Assembly (NCBI GenBank): GCA_963789175.1
Contig: CAWBJO010000007.1
Coordinates: 186,001 to 250,000, forward strand
Direction: 5' to 3'
Source of the DNA: CAWBJO01 sp963789175
GTDB taxonomy: Bacteria; Pseudomonadota; Alphaproteobacteria; Rhizobiales; Aestuariivirgaceae
Length of the DNA: 64,000 nt
Part shown: positions 9,415 to 17,680 of the stretch, piece by piece
How the letters are laid out: the number at the start of each line of letters is the position of its first letter
How positions within the stretch are numbered: the stretch's first letter is position 1
The notes under the pieces: generated by a model
The model's input: only the letters and a program-made list of their open reading frames with translations
What the model was told of the DNA's origin: nothing
Database searches by the model: none
Position numbers and translations under genes: made by a program

Positions 9415-10584
9415 ATGACCAAACAGAATGATTCGGCACGCTCGGCGTTGGAGACAATGCTGGCGGCCCGGCGCTTTACACGGCGTACCCTTCTCAAGGG
9501 CGCAGTGGCCGCAGGTGCCCTGACAATTGCCGGGCCGGCGCTGGTGCGCAACGCACGCTCGTCATCCGGCGAGCTCAACCTGTTGATGTGGTCGGACGAG
9601 TTCCCCGATCCCGTCATTCCGAACTTCGAGAAGGCAAGCGGCATCAAGGTCAACAAGACGCCGTTCTCGCAGAACGAGGAGCAGATCAACAAGCTGCAGG
9701 CGACCGGCGGCGAGGGCTTCGACCTCTGCCAGCCGACCCGTGATCGCTCGCCGCAGTACAAGGACCTCGGCGTGCTCGCGCCGTTCGACTTGAACAAGCT
9801 CAAGAACGCTGGGAACATACTCCCGTCGATGATGGAAGCATCGTCGAGCCTGTGGACCTGGGAAGGCGGCCTTTATCACCTTCCCCACCTATGGGGCAGC
9901 GAGGCGATCTCGTGGCGCACCGACAAGTGGACTCCCAAGGACCTGAGCTACGGGGACCTTTGGGGTGATGACGTGAAAGGCCACGTGCAGGGCCGACCGC
10001 ATTCCCTGCTGCTCGGCATCGGGCTGTGGATGGATGGAAACGGAAAATTGCCCAGCAATCGCATGCTCGACTCGGTCAAGGATCCGGACTCGTTCAAGAA
10101 GATCTACGATCAGATCCTGCCGTTTGCCCTCGAGCACAAGCCGTGGATCAAGCAGTTCTGGGATTCGGCCGACAACACCAAGTCGGGCCTGATGGAGAAC
10201 GACGTGTGGATCGGCCAGACTTGGGACGGTCCGCCCCTAAGCCTCAAGAAGGACGGCAAGCCGGTGATGTACCAGGCGCCGAAAGAAGGCGCCATCGCCT
10301 GGCTTGATGGTCTCTCCACCCCCAAGTCGGCAACGAACATCGACCAGATCTACGAGTTCCTGAACTATCTCTACACACCGGAAGTCTCAGCCGCCGCGGC
10401 GGAGGGCTCGGGTTACAATCCGGTCACTACGGGTGCCGATGCGCTCCTGTCCGACGTGGCCAAGAAGAACTTTGCAGAAGCCTATCCGGGCGATGCGCTC
10501 AAGAACCTGTGGCAACGTCCGCCGTCGCCGTCGTGGCTCGGTGATCTGCAGCTCGTGTATGCCGACAAGTTCAAGTCGGCATAG
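9415..10584 (+). CDS. ABC transporter substrate-binding protein, spermidine/putrescine type
   Basis: A 389-residue extracytoplasmic binding protein of the PotD/PotF group. The N-terminus has a Tat-like signal (RRFTRRTLLKGAVAAGA), then LNLLMWSDEFPD, which matches the first strand of this group. It is the first gene of a four-gene importer (binding protein, ATPase, two permeases). A strong hairpin terminator lies between it and the ATPase gene, which would raise binding-protein expression relative to the membrane parts. The ligand could be a polyamine, another amine or an organophosphorus compound. The flanking phosphoesterase and phosphonate genes make the last possibility worth testing, but sequence alone does not decide. 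Confidence 0.9.
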   Translation: MTKQNDSARSALETMLAARRFTRRTLLKGAVAAGALTIAGPALVRNARSSSGELNLLMWSDEFPDPVIPNFEKASGIKVNKTPFSQNEEQINKLQATGGEGFDLCQPTRDRSPQYKDLGVLAPFDLNKLKNAGNILPSMMEASSSLWTWEGGLYHLPHLWGSEAISWRTDKWTPKDLSYGDLWGDDVKGHVQGRPHSLLLGIGLWMDGNGKLPSNRMLDSVKDPDSFKKIYDQILPFALEHKPWIKQFWDSADNTKSGLMENDVWIGQTWDGPPLSLKKDGKPVMYQAPKEGAIAWLDGLSTPKSATNIDQIYEFLNYLYTPEVSAAAAEGSGYNPVTTGADALLSDVAKKNFAEAYPGDALKNLWQRPPSPSWLGDLQLVYADKFKSA

Positions 10585-10608
10585 ACCATTCGAGGGTCGA
10601 CTCTGATT

Positions 10609-10640
10609 TCCCAGCCCCGGCAACCCGGGGCTGGGATTTT
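10609..10640 (+). terminator. Intra-operon hairpin terminator/attenuator
   Basis: CCCAGCCCCGG and CCGGGGCTGGG pair perfectly (plus a flanking T-A pair) around a CAAC loop, followed by TTTTG. It lies 24 bases after the binding-protein stop and about 80 before the ATPase start. Because the downstream genes complete the same importer, it probably acts as a partial terminator or mRNA-stabilising hairpin. Confidence 0.85.
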
Positions 10641-10718
10641 GCATTGCGATTGCAGGAACGTGCCGGCGAGGAATAAGCTGTCGGCCCGGGTAGGGGGCTT
10701 CTAAAGGTACGGTGGGGC

Positions 10719-11804
10719 ATGAGCGCCGACGTCGAGCTTGATCACGTCACCATCAGATTTGGCAACTTCGTTGCGGTGAAGAGCGCGACCCTAAAGATCG
10801 AGAACGGAGAGTTCTTTTCCTTTCTAGGTCCCTCGGGCTGCGGCAAGACCACGATCCTCCGAACGATCTCGGGCTTTCTCGAGCCCTCCGAGGGCGCCGT
10901 CAGGATCGGTGGAGCCGACATGGCGGGTATCGGCCCGAACAAGCGCCCGACGGCGCTGATCTTCCAGAACCTGGCTCTCTTCCCGCTGATGACAGTGGCG
11001 GACAACATCGTCTACGGCCTGCGGGTTCGCGGCGTGCCCCACGCCGAGCGCATGGCGCGTGCCGATGAGCTCCTGAACCTGATCGCGCTTTCCGGCCAGG
11101 GCGGCAAGCTGATCAGCGAGCTGTCGGGAGGCCAGAAGCAGCGCGTCGCGATCGCCCGCGCGCTGGCAGTCGAGCCGCAGGTTCTTCTGCTCGACGAGCC
11201 GCTGTCGGCCCTCGATCTCAAGCTTCGTCAGCACATGCGCAACGAACTGCGCGCCATCCAGAAGCGCGTCGGCATCACGTTCATCTACATCACCCACGAC
11301 CAGGGCGAGGCGCTGACCATGTCGGACCGCATCGCCGTCATGAATGACGGCGTCATCGAGCAGGTCGGCGACGGCAAGACGATCTACGACAATCCCGGCT
11401 CCGCCTTCGTGGCATCCTTCGTGGGCGAGAACAATCCCTTCCACGGCAAGGTGGTGAAGGCCGACCGGAACGAGGCGGTCATCGAGACCGCCTTCGGCCG
11501 GTTGCGCGGCCGAAATTCGGGCGGGTTGAATCCGGGCGACAGCGCCGTCCTCTTCGTGCGGCCCGAGGCGCTGCGCCTCGGCCGCAACGGCGGCGATACC
11601 GGCATCGAGTCGGTCGTCAAGAACGTCGCCTTCGAAGGCAACGCCACCCACGTCTTCCTGAAGGGAGCGGGCAAGAAGGACATCACCCTCACGGTCGGCC
11701 GCCATGGCGGCATCGACATCCCCGAGCAGGGGAAAAAGGCCGGGGTGATGTTCAGCGCAGAGCAGGCTCTCATCCTTCCCGAAGGAAAGATGGCCCGTGA
11801 ATAA
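10719..11804 (+). CDS. ABC transporter ATP-binding protein, PotA type
   Basis: A 361-residue ATPase energising the importer. Walker A is GPSGCGKTT (about 37-45), the signature motif is LSGGQKQR (about 131-138), Walker B is VLLLDEPLSALD and the switch His is in YITHDQ. A C-terminal TOBE-type domain follows from about residue 240, as in PotA/FbpC proteins. It overlaps the next permease gene by 8 bases, indicating translational coupling. Confidence 0.95.
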   Translation: MSADVELDHVTIRFGNFVAVKSATLKIENGEFFSFLGPSGCGKTTILRTISGFLEPSEGAVRIGGADMAGIGPNKRPTALIFQNLALFPLMTVADNIVYGLRVRGVPHAERMARADELLNLIALSGQGGKLISELSGGQKQRVAIARALAVEPQVLLLDEPLSALDLKLRQHMRNELRAIQKRVGITFIYITHDQGEALTMSDRIAVMNDGVIEQVGDGKTIYDNPGSAFVASFVGENNPFHGKVVKADRNEAVIETAFGRLRGRNSGGLNPGDSAVLFVRPEALRLGRNGGDTGIESVVKNVAFEGNATHVFLKGAGKKDITLTVGRHGGIDIPEQGKKAGVMFSAEQALILPEGKMARE

Positions 11805-12798
11805 CCGGCTCTTCGTCTTCTTCGTACCGGTGATCGTCATTGCCGCCTACTTGATGATGGCGGCTTACGAGCGGCGCGTCGCGCCGGATTCAACGCGAAG
11901 CGGGTTCCTGCAGCGCAACGGCACCGCGCTGTCGTTCTTCTTCGTCGGAGCGGTCGGCTTCTGGACCTTGTTCATGGTCACCCTGCCGTATCTCTACATG
12001 CTCCAGGAATCGTTCCATCCGACGCTGTGGCCGAAGGATCGCGGCGGACCCAAGGATGTTCTCACGCTGGAGCACTACAAGTTCTTCATCTACGGAAGCG
12101 ACGGCGCGGGAAACGTCACGCACATCCGCGCCTTCGTCATCACAATCCTCGTCAGCCTCGGCGTGACGATCGCCAACTTCCTCCTGTGCTATCCAATCGC
12201 TTACTACCTGGCCCAGGTCGCCACGCAGAAGAAGCTGCGTTTGATCATGCTCATGCTGATCGTGCCGTTCTGGGTGAACGAGATCCTCAGGGCCTTCGCG
12301 TTTCGTCTTCTCCTGTCGACCAACGGCCTCATCAACAATGCGCTGGTCGGCATGGGTCTCATCGACGAGCGTTTCGACTTTCTCGGGATGGACGTCGGCC
12401 TCTGGCTCGGCCTCTCCTACGCCTATCTGCTCACGATGGTCTTCCCGCTCTACAATGCCATCGAGAGCCTCGACAAGAACCAGATCGAGGCGGCCCGGGA
12501 CCTCGGCGCGCCCTGGTGGCGCATCCACAAGGAGGTCGTCATTCCCTATGCCAAGCCCGGCATCGCCTCGGGCTGCACCATGGTATTCATGCTGTCGGCG
12601 GGGGCGCTCGCCGCGCCCCAATTCCTCGGCGGGCCAAGTACGCTGTGGTTCACCTCGATCGTCTACGACTTCTTCTTCCAGGCATTCAATTGGGCGCGCG
12701 GCTCGGCATACGCGCTCATCCTGCTTCTCGCCTGCATCATCTTCGTGATGCTCATGCTGCGTCTCTTCAAGGTCAGCCTCGGAGAGACCATCAAATGA
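11797..12798 (+). CDS. ABC transporter permease, PotB type
   Basis: A 333-residue inner-membrane permease with about six to eight helices. The EAA loop is present (AARDLGAPWWRIHKEVVIPYAKPGI). The N-terminal part is longer than typical PotB, with one early helix (FFVPVIVIAAYLMMAAY) before the core. It overlaps the ATPase gene upstream and the next permease gene by an ATGA junction, so the three are coupled. Confidence 0.93.
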   Translation: MNNRLFVFFVPVIVIAAYLMMAAYERRVAPDSTRSGFLQRNGTALSFFFVGAVGFWTLFMVTLPYLYMLQESFHPTLWPKDRGGPKDVLTLEHYKFFIYGSDGAGNVTHIRAFVITILVSLGVTIANFLLCYPIAYYLAQVATQKKLRLIMLMLIVPFWVNEILRAFAFRLLLSTNGLINNALVGMGLIDERFDFLGMDVGLWLGLSYAYLLTMVFPLYNAIESLDKNQIEAARDLGAPWWRIHKEVVIPYAKPGIASGCTMVFMLSAGALAAPQFLGGPSTLWFTSIVYDFFFQAFNWARGSAYALILLLACIIFVMLMLRLFKVSLGETIK

Positions 12799-13694
12799 AC
12801 TCCAGGCACGTCATTCGGGCCATGATCGGGTTCTATCTCCTGATCTTCTTCCTCTATCTCTTCGGACCGCTCGTGGTGATGAGCACGACGGCGTTCAACA
12901 CCCCGAACTACCCGCAGGCCTACCCGTTCGAGCAGTTCACGCTCAAATGGTTTGGCGAGCTCGCCCGTGACCGCGACATGCTGGAAGGCCTGTGGAACTC
13001 CGTCATCATCGGAATCGGCGTCATCGCCGTGTCGGTGCCGATCGGCCTCGCCGCGTCGATCGTCATGGCGCAGATCTACTATCGGGCGAGGGGACTCTAC
13101 TACCTGATCGCCGTCTCTCCGGTGCTCACTCCCGGCGTCATCATCGGCATCTCGACCGTCATCTTCTGGAAGGACCTCACCACGTTCACCGGCGCCCGGT
13201 TCATGTACAACGGGCTTGTTCTCGCCATCCTCGGACAGTCGAGCTTCATCAGCGCGTACTGCATGCTGATCATCATGGCGCGGCTGCAGCGATTCGACCG
13301 GGCCCAGGAGGAGGCGGCACTCGATCTCGGCGCCAGCTATCCGCAGGTCTTCTGGCACGTCCTGCTGCCCTTCCTGCGGCCGGCGCTCGCCTCGGCGGCG
13401 GTGATCGCATTCCTGTCGTCGTTCGAGAACTACAACACGACGACGTTCGCGATCCTGGCCGACAAGACGCTGGTGACGGTATTGGCGGGCCGGGTGCGGC
13501 AGGGAACGACGCCGGCTCTGTCGGCGCTGGCGGTGATCATCATCGCCATCTCCCTCATCGGCGCCATCGCTTACGAAGTGCTCAAACGGCGGGAGGAGCG
13601 TAGGTCGGAAGAGGCCAAGGCGCGGGCCAGGCTCGCCGAACGCGGCATCGCGGAGCCGATGGCCGGAACTTTGGCAACCCAGCCGGCGGAGTGA
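12795..13694 (+). CDS. ABC transporter permease, PotC type
   Basis: A 299-residue second permease of the importer. It has about six helices and an EAA loop (EEAALDLGASYPQVFWHVLLP). The start at 12795 forms an ATGA overlap with the previous stop. The C-terminal 30 residues after the last helix are charged (KRREERRSEEAK) and would be cytoplasmic. It ends immediately before the convergent phosphoesterase gene with no spacer. Confidence 0.93.
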   Translation: MNSRHVIRAMIGFYLLIFFLYLFGPLVVMSTTAFNTPNYPQAYPFEQFTLKWFGELARDRDMLEGLWNSVIIGIGVIAVSVPIGLAASIVMAQIYYRARGLYYLIAVSPVLTPGVIIGISTVIFWKDLTTFTGARFMYNGLVLAILGQSSFISAYCMLIIMARLQRFDRAQEEAALDLGASYPQVFWHVLLPFLRPALASAAVIAFLSSFENYNTTTFAILADKTLVTVLAGRVRQGTTPALSALAVIIIAISLIGAIAYEVLKRREERRSEEAKARARLAERGIAEPMAGTLATQPAE

Positions 13695-14501
13695 TCAATA
13701 CCAATTGCCGCGTTCCTCGGATTCCAGCATGACGGCAGGACGACGGTCGAGAAACGCGTCCAAGTGAACCACGGTGCGGTCGGCCTCGAGCATGACGACT
13801 GCATACATGGGGGGCTCGTCGCTGTAGACGGTCGGCACGGCGGCCGCGGCGAGCGGCAGCTGGTGATTGATTGAAGGCACGGCGGAAAAGGGAATGCGCC
13901 GCCACTGGCCGCTTACCGGGCGGTGACCGTGACCGAAGAAGAGATGCCTGACGTCGGCGGTCCTGACGATGTCGTGGAACGCATCCGGGTCGTCGAGCTT
14001 GATCAGGTCCATCAACGGATGGCCGATATCGAACGGCGGATGATGCATGAACAGAATGACTTGCCGTCCTTCCGCAGCCGCGATCTCCCGGCTGAGCCAG
14101 GCGCGCCGGGACGCGCAATAGGCGCCGGCGGACGTCTTGCCGTCCTTGACCGTGTCGAGCACGAGGAGGCGCCAGTTTCCGACGTCGATCGAGCGCTGCA
14201 CGAAGCCGCCCGCATCGCAATGGGAGCGGCCGAGCACGCTCGTGAAGGTGGCGCGGTGGTCGTGGTTGCCGATGAGAAGGTAGGAGGGCATGTCGAATGC
14301 GTCGAGCCGCCCCTTCAGCAGACGGTAGGACTCCTCGTCGCCCTTGTCGGCGAGGTCGCCCGTGATCACACAGAATTCCGCATCCTTGTGATGTGCGGCA
14401 ATATCCGCCAAGCAGCGATCGAAGCGCTCCAGCGGATCGAGACCCCAAAGCTTTCGACCCCGCGGCACCAGATGCGGATCGGTCAGGTGAATGAACTTCA
14501 T
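13695..14501 (-). CDS. Calcineurin-like metallophosphoesterase (GpdQ/CpdA type)
   Basis: A 268-residue cytoplasmic phosphodiesterase. The five metallophosphoesterase blocks are visible: D8-x-H10 (TDPH), GDLAD with Asp49, GNHD with Asn79/His80, MHHPPF and FGHGHR. The order and spacing match the class III nucleotidyl/glycerophosphodiesterase group (GpdQ, CpdA), which releases alcohol and phosphomonoester from phosphodiesters. It overlaps the upstream transporter gene by 4 bases and is the last gene of the leftward phosphonate-phosphate run. Context suggests organophosphate diester processing, but cAMP hydrolysis is also possible. Confidence 0.88.
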   Translation of the reverse strand: MKFIHLTDPHLVPRGRKLWGLDPLERFDRCLADIAAHHKDAEFCVITGDLADKGDEESYRLLKGRLDAFDMPSYLLIGNHDHRATFTSVLGRSHCDAGGFVQRSIDVGNWRLLVLDTVKDGKTSAGAYCASRRAWLSREIAAAEGRQVILFMHHPPFDIGHPLMDLIKLDDPDAFHDIVRTADVRHLFFGHGHRPVSGQWRRIPFSAVPSINHQLPLAAAAVPTVYSDEPPMYAVVMLEADRTVVHLDAFLDRRPAVMLESEERGNWY

Positions 14502-16186
14502 GGATTGTGCTGGTCTCCGCTCCTGAGCCGCGATTGGCGCAAAAGTCCAGCCGCGTCGACAATTGGGTACCCGGCGGACACGATGTGCGAATTGATGGCG
14601 TGCAGGTCGCGAATGAGGTCAACGAAGAGGGCGCCGCGCCGCATGGCCCGTCCCTTCAGTCCGCCGGCCTGGAACTGGTTGCTGATGATCCTATTCTCGA
14701 GGGCGCGGAAGAAGCCCTTCTGCTCGATCAGGCGCCGGGCGCCGGAGATGTCGCCGGATCCCAGAACGCCCGCAGCCAGCCGCAAGCTGTCGAGGACGAT
14801 GCCGATCAGGTCGTCAAGAGCGGTGGTCTCGGCCTGCGTGAACCGCACGCCTTCCTTGATCTTAGCCTTGATGCGGTCGGCGAGATTGAGATGGACGATG
14901 TCGCCCGCATGTTCGAGGTTGCTCACATACAGCATGATCTCGAGCGCGCGGCGGCTGTCCTCCGCCGACAGCTCGTTCTGGCTCAATTCAGCGACATAGG
15001 CCTGGATGTCGGCCTGATAGACGTTCAGGCGCTCGTCAAGGGTCCGCACGTCCTTCAGCGGCTCGACCATGTCGCTCTTCAACGCCTCGACCGAATTGCG
15101 GAACATGCGATCGAGAAGCTCGGTCATGCGCGCCGTCTCGAGGGCGGCATTGGAGAGGGCCACGCTCGCCGATTCCAGCGCGCGGCGATCGAGATAGCGG
15201 GGCTTGATCAGATGGTCGGCGGCGGCGCGCTGGTCGGGCAGCAAGCGCCTCACGATCCGCATCACGAGGCCACTCAGCGGAAGGAAGAGGAGGGCCACGG
15301 CCACATTGAAGACCACATGTGCCGCGATTACCTTTTGAATCGGATCCGGAACGTAGGCGGTGAGCAGCGGAGACAATTGCGAGAGGAAGGGCAGGAGAGC
15401 GGCAGCGGCAAGCCCGCGGCACAGCATGTTGGCCAGGGGCGCGCGGCGCGCGGCCGGCTCGAACTCCGCTGTCGACGTGAGGGCCGGAAAGCCGCCGCCG
15501 AAATTCACCCCGAGGATGAACGGCAGCGCCTGGGCGGCGTCCAGACTGCCATTGGCGACGAAGGACGCGATGATCAGCATGATGGCGAGGCTCGAATAGC
15601 TGAGCCAGGTGGCGAAGGCCGCGACGAGGAAGGCGAGCAGAGGCTCGCCGGCAACGGTCTCGAGGACGGTATGAAATACCGTCGCATCACGGAGCGGCGC
15701 CGTCGCCGACGTGACCAGGTTGAGGGCCATCAGCATGAGGCCGAAACCGAGCAGGATCCTGCCGACGTTGCGGGGCTTGAATTCGCTCGACGCGCCGAAG
15801 GTGACGTAACCAGCGAAGATGAGGACGGGCGCCAGCCATGCCGAAGCCGAACTGCCGCCGGTGGCAAAGACGGCCGTGACGATCGACGATCCGACATCCG
15901 CCCCCAGAAGCACGGCGAGGGCGCGGGACGCCTCGATCGTGCCGGCGGCCGTCAGGCCGGTGACGATAAGGGCCGTGGCCGTCCCGCTCTGAAGGAGGAG
16001 CGTCGCGCCAAGGCCGGCGCCGAGCGCCGTAATCCGGTTCGACAGGCGCCGCTCGATCAGCCGCTTCAGGCGCTCACCCCAGCCGCGGACGATGCCCGTG
16101 CGCACCATGCGGACGCCCCAAAGCAGGAGCGCCACGCCGCCCAGCAGGTTTACGATGACCAGCGTGCCCGGGCTTAGCGGGTTCAT
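14498..16186 (-). CDS. Na/Pi-cotransporter family protein with PhoU-like C-terminus
   Basis: A 562-residue membrane protein. Two inverted Na/Pi-cotransporter repeats occupy about residues 1-310: the first has LLLQSGTATALIVTGL (family QSS-type motif), the second has WLSYSSLAIML. The C-terminal 200 residues are helical and PhoU-like (VALSNAALETARMTELLDRMF; ISNLEHAGDI-type segment). This architecture is that of YjbB, which in E. coli exports phosphate, and of NptA-like importers. It begins 26 bases after phnY on the same strand and overlaps the phosphoesterase gene downstream. Phosphate export balancing phosphonate hydrolysis is my inference. Confidence 0.9.
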   Translation of the reverse strand: MNPLSPGTLVIVNLLGGVALLLWGVRMVRTGIVRGWGERLKRLIERRLSNRITALGAGLGATLLLQSGTATALIVTGLTAAGTIEASRALAVLLGADVGSSIVTAVFATGGSSASAWLAPVLIFAGYVTFGASSEFKPRNVGRILLGFGLMLMALNLVTSATAPLRDATVFHTVLETVAGEPLLAFLVAAFATWLSYSSLAIMLIIASFVANGSLDAAQALPFILGVNFGGGFPALTSTAEFEPAARRAPLANMLCRGLAAAALLPFLSQLSPLLTAYVPDPIQKVIAAHVVFNVAVALLFLPLSGLVMRIVRRLLPDQRAAADHLIKPRYLDRRALESASVALSNAALETARMTELLDRMFRNSVEALKSDMVEPLKDVRTLDERLNVYQADIQAYVAELSQNELSAEDSRRALEIMLYVSNLEHAGDIVHLNLADRIKAKIKEGVRFTQAETTALDDLIGIVLDSLRLAAGVLGSGDISGARRLIEQKGFFRALENRIISNQFQAGGLKGRAMRRGALFVDLIRDLHAINSHIVSAGYPIVDAAGLLRQSRLRSGDQHNP

Positions 16187-16212
16187 TCAACCCTTCGACC
16201 TTCGGCCTCGGT

Positions 16213-17679
16213 TCATTGCGGCCACGGCAGGGAATACGTCTTGGTGTTGGTGAAGAATCGCATCGCGTCGCGCACGCCTTCCTTAACACCATTGCCCGAG
16301 TCCTTGATACCGCCGAAAGGCGACATCTCGATGCGGTATCCCGGCACTTCCCAGATATTCACGTTGCCGACGCGCAGCCCGTCAACATATCGGGTGATTC
16401 GATCGAGTCTATTGGTGCAGACGCCGGAGGACAGGCCGAACGGGGTCGAGTTGGAAATGCGTATCACCTCCGCATCGTCGCTTGGCACGCGGATGATCGG
16501 TATCACCGGGCCGAACGTCTCTTCGTGAACGAGCTCGCAGTCGGGCGGAACGAAATCGAGCGTGATAGGAGGGAGGAGGGCGCCGCGACGCGGAGGTTGG
16601 TAGAGGATCCTGGCGCCGCGCTCTGCCGCCGCAACTACCCTGCTTTCGAAAAGCCTCGCCGCCTCTTCGCTCACCACCGTGCCGAGGTCGGTCGACGGGT
16701 CCATCGGATCGCCGAACCTGATGGCCTTTGCCATGTCGAGAACCGAGGCGACGAACGCATCAGCGACCTTCTCCATGACCAGAATGCGCTTTACGGCGGT
16801 GCAGCGCTGACCGGAATTCCGGGTAGCTCCGGCAACAGCCAGTTCCGCGGCGAGCTTCAACTCGTCAGGCGAGAGATCGTCGCAGACGATGAGCGGGTCG
16901 TTGCCGCCGAGCTCCAGGGCAGCCCGCCGATAGCCCGCCTTGCCGGCGATGATCTTGCCCACCGTAACGCCGCCGGTGAACGTGATGACCGCGACGTGCG
17001 GGTTCGTCACCATCTCATCGCCGATATCCCGTGGCCAGCCGGTGACCACCTGGAACATCTCCGGCGGCAATCCCGCCTCATAGAGTATGTCGGCCAGCGC
17101 AAGAGCGGTCAGCGGCGTAAGCTCGGTGGGTTTGCAGACGACGCAGTTGTTGGTCGCTATGGCCGGCGCCACCTTGTGGGCGACCATGTTCAGGGGATGG
17201 TTGAACGGGGTTATGGCGGAGACGACACCGACGGGCTCGCGCTTGGTGAAGATCTTGCGCGCCTTGCCGTGCGGGGTGATATCGCAGGAAAAGATCTCGC
17301 CGTCGTCGAGCAGCGCCAACTGGCCGGCGAGGGTGAATACATCGAAGGCGCGCCCGCATTCGTAAAGCGAGTCCTTCTTGGAAATGCCCAGCTCGAGGGT
17401 GATGAGTTCCGAGAGGCGGTCCTTGCGCCCGGCGATCAGCTCAGCGGTCTTCAGGAGTATCCGCTGGCGGTCGTAGCGGGAAAGACGGGGTCGAAAGCCG
17501 GCGGCGATCTCGAACGCACGGCGGACGTCGTCGGGCGTGCCAGCAGGGACGGTTCCGATCGTCCGGCCGGTATACGGATAGACGACCGGGATGGTCGCGC
17601 CACCGTCGATCCGGCGACCGCCGATCCGCATCGCTTCGGTAATGACGTCCCGTTCCATGTCGATCTTGTTCATGAGCAT
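16213..17679 (-). CDS. phnY: Phosphonoacetaldehyde dehydrogenase PhnY
   Basis: An NAD-dependent aldehyde dehydrogenase of about 488 residues that oxidises phosphonoacetaldehyde to phosphonoacetate. Family landmarks: ITPFNHPLNMVAHK, the general base in LELGGNDP, the catalytic Cys in NSGQRCTAVKR, and EETFGPVIP. Closest in pattern to the PhnY subfamily rather than to succinic semialdehyde dehydrogenases, and its position next to phnA and phnW settles the assignment. The first ATG (17679) lies one base after the phnA stop; an ATG two codons later is equally possible. Pathway step: phosphonoacetaldehyde to phosphonoacetate. Confidence 0.93.
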   Translation of the reverse strand: MLMNKIDMERDVITEAMRIGGRRIDGGATIPVVYPYTGRTIGTVPAGTPDDVRRAFEIAAGFRPRLSRYDRQRILLKTAELIAGRKDRLSELITLELGISKKDSLYECGRAFDVFTLAGQLALLDDGEIFSCDITPHGKARKIFTKREPVGVVSAITPFNHPLNMVAHKVAPAIATNNCVVCKPTELTPLTALALADILYEAGLPPEMFQVVTGWPRDIGDEMVTNPHVAVITFTGGVTVGKIIAGKAGYRRAALELGGNDPLIVCDDLSPDELKLAAELAVAGATRNSGQRCTAVKRILVMEKVADAFVASVLDMAKAIRFGDPMDPSTDLGTVVSEEAARLFESRVVAAAERGARILYQPPRRGALLPPITLDFVPPDCELVHEETFGPVIPIIRVPSDDAEVIRISNSTPFGLSSGVCTNRLDRITRYVDGLRVGNVNIWEVPGYRIEMSPFGGIKDSGNGVKEGVRDAMRFFTNTKTYSLPWPQ

Positions 17680-17680
17680 A

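Noticed and set aside
12027..12794. Long N-terminal extension of the PotC-type permease
   Set aside because: The extension is an Arg/His-rich shadow of the preceding permease gene; the true start at 12795 makes an ATGA overlap.
14507..16177. 556-codon frame on the plus strand
   Set aside because: It is antisense to the Na/Pi transporter gene; composition is Gly/Arg/Asp-rich without motifs.
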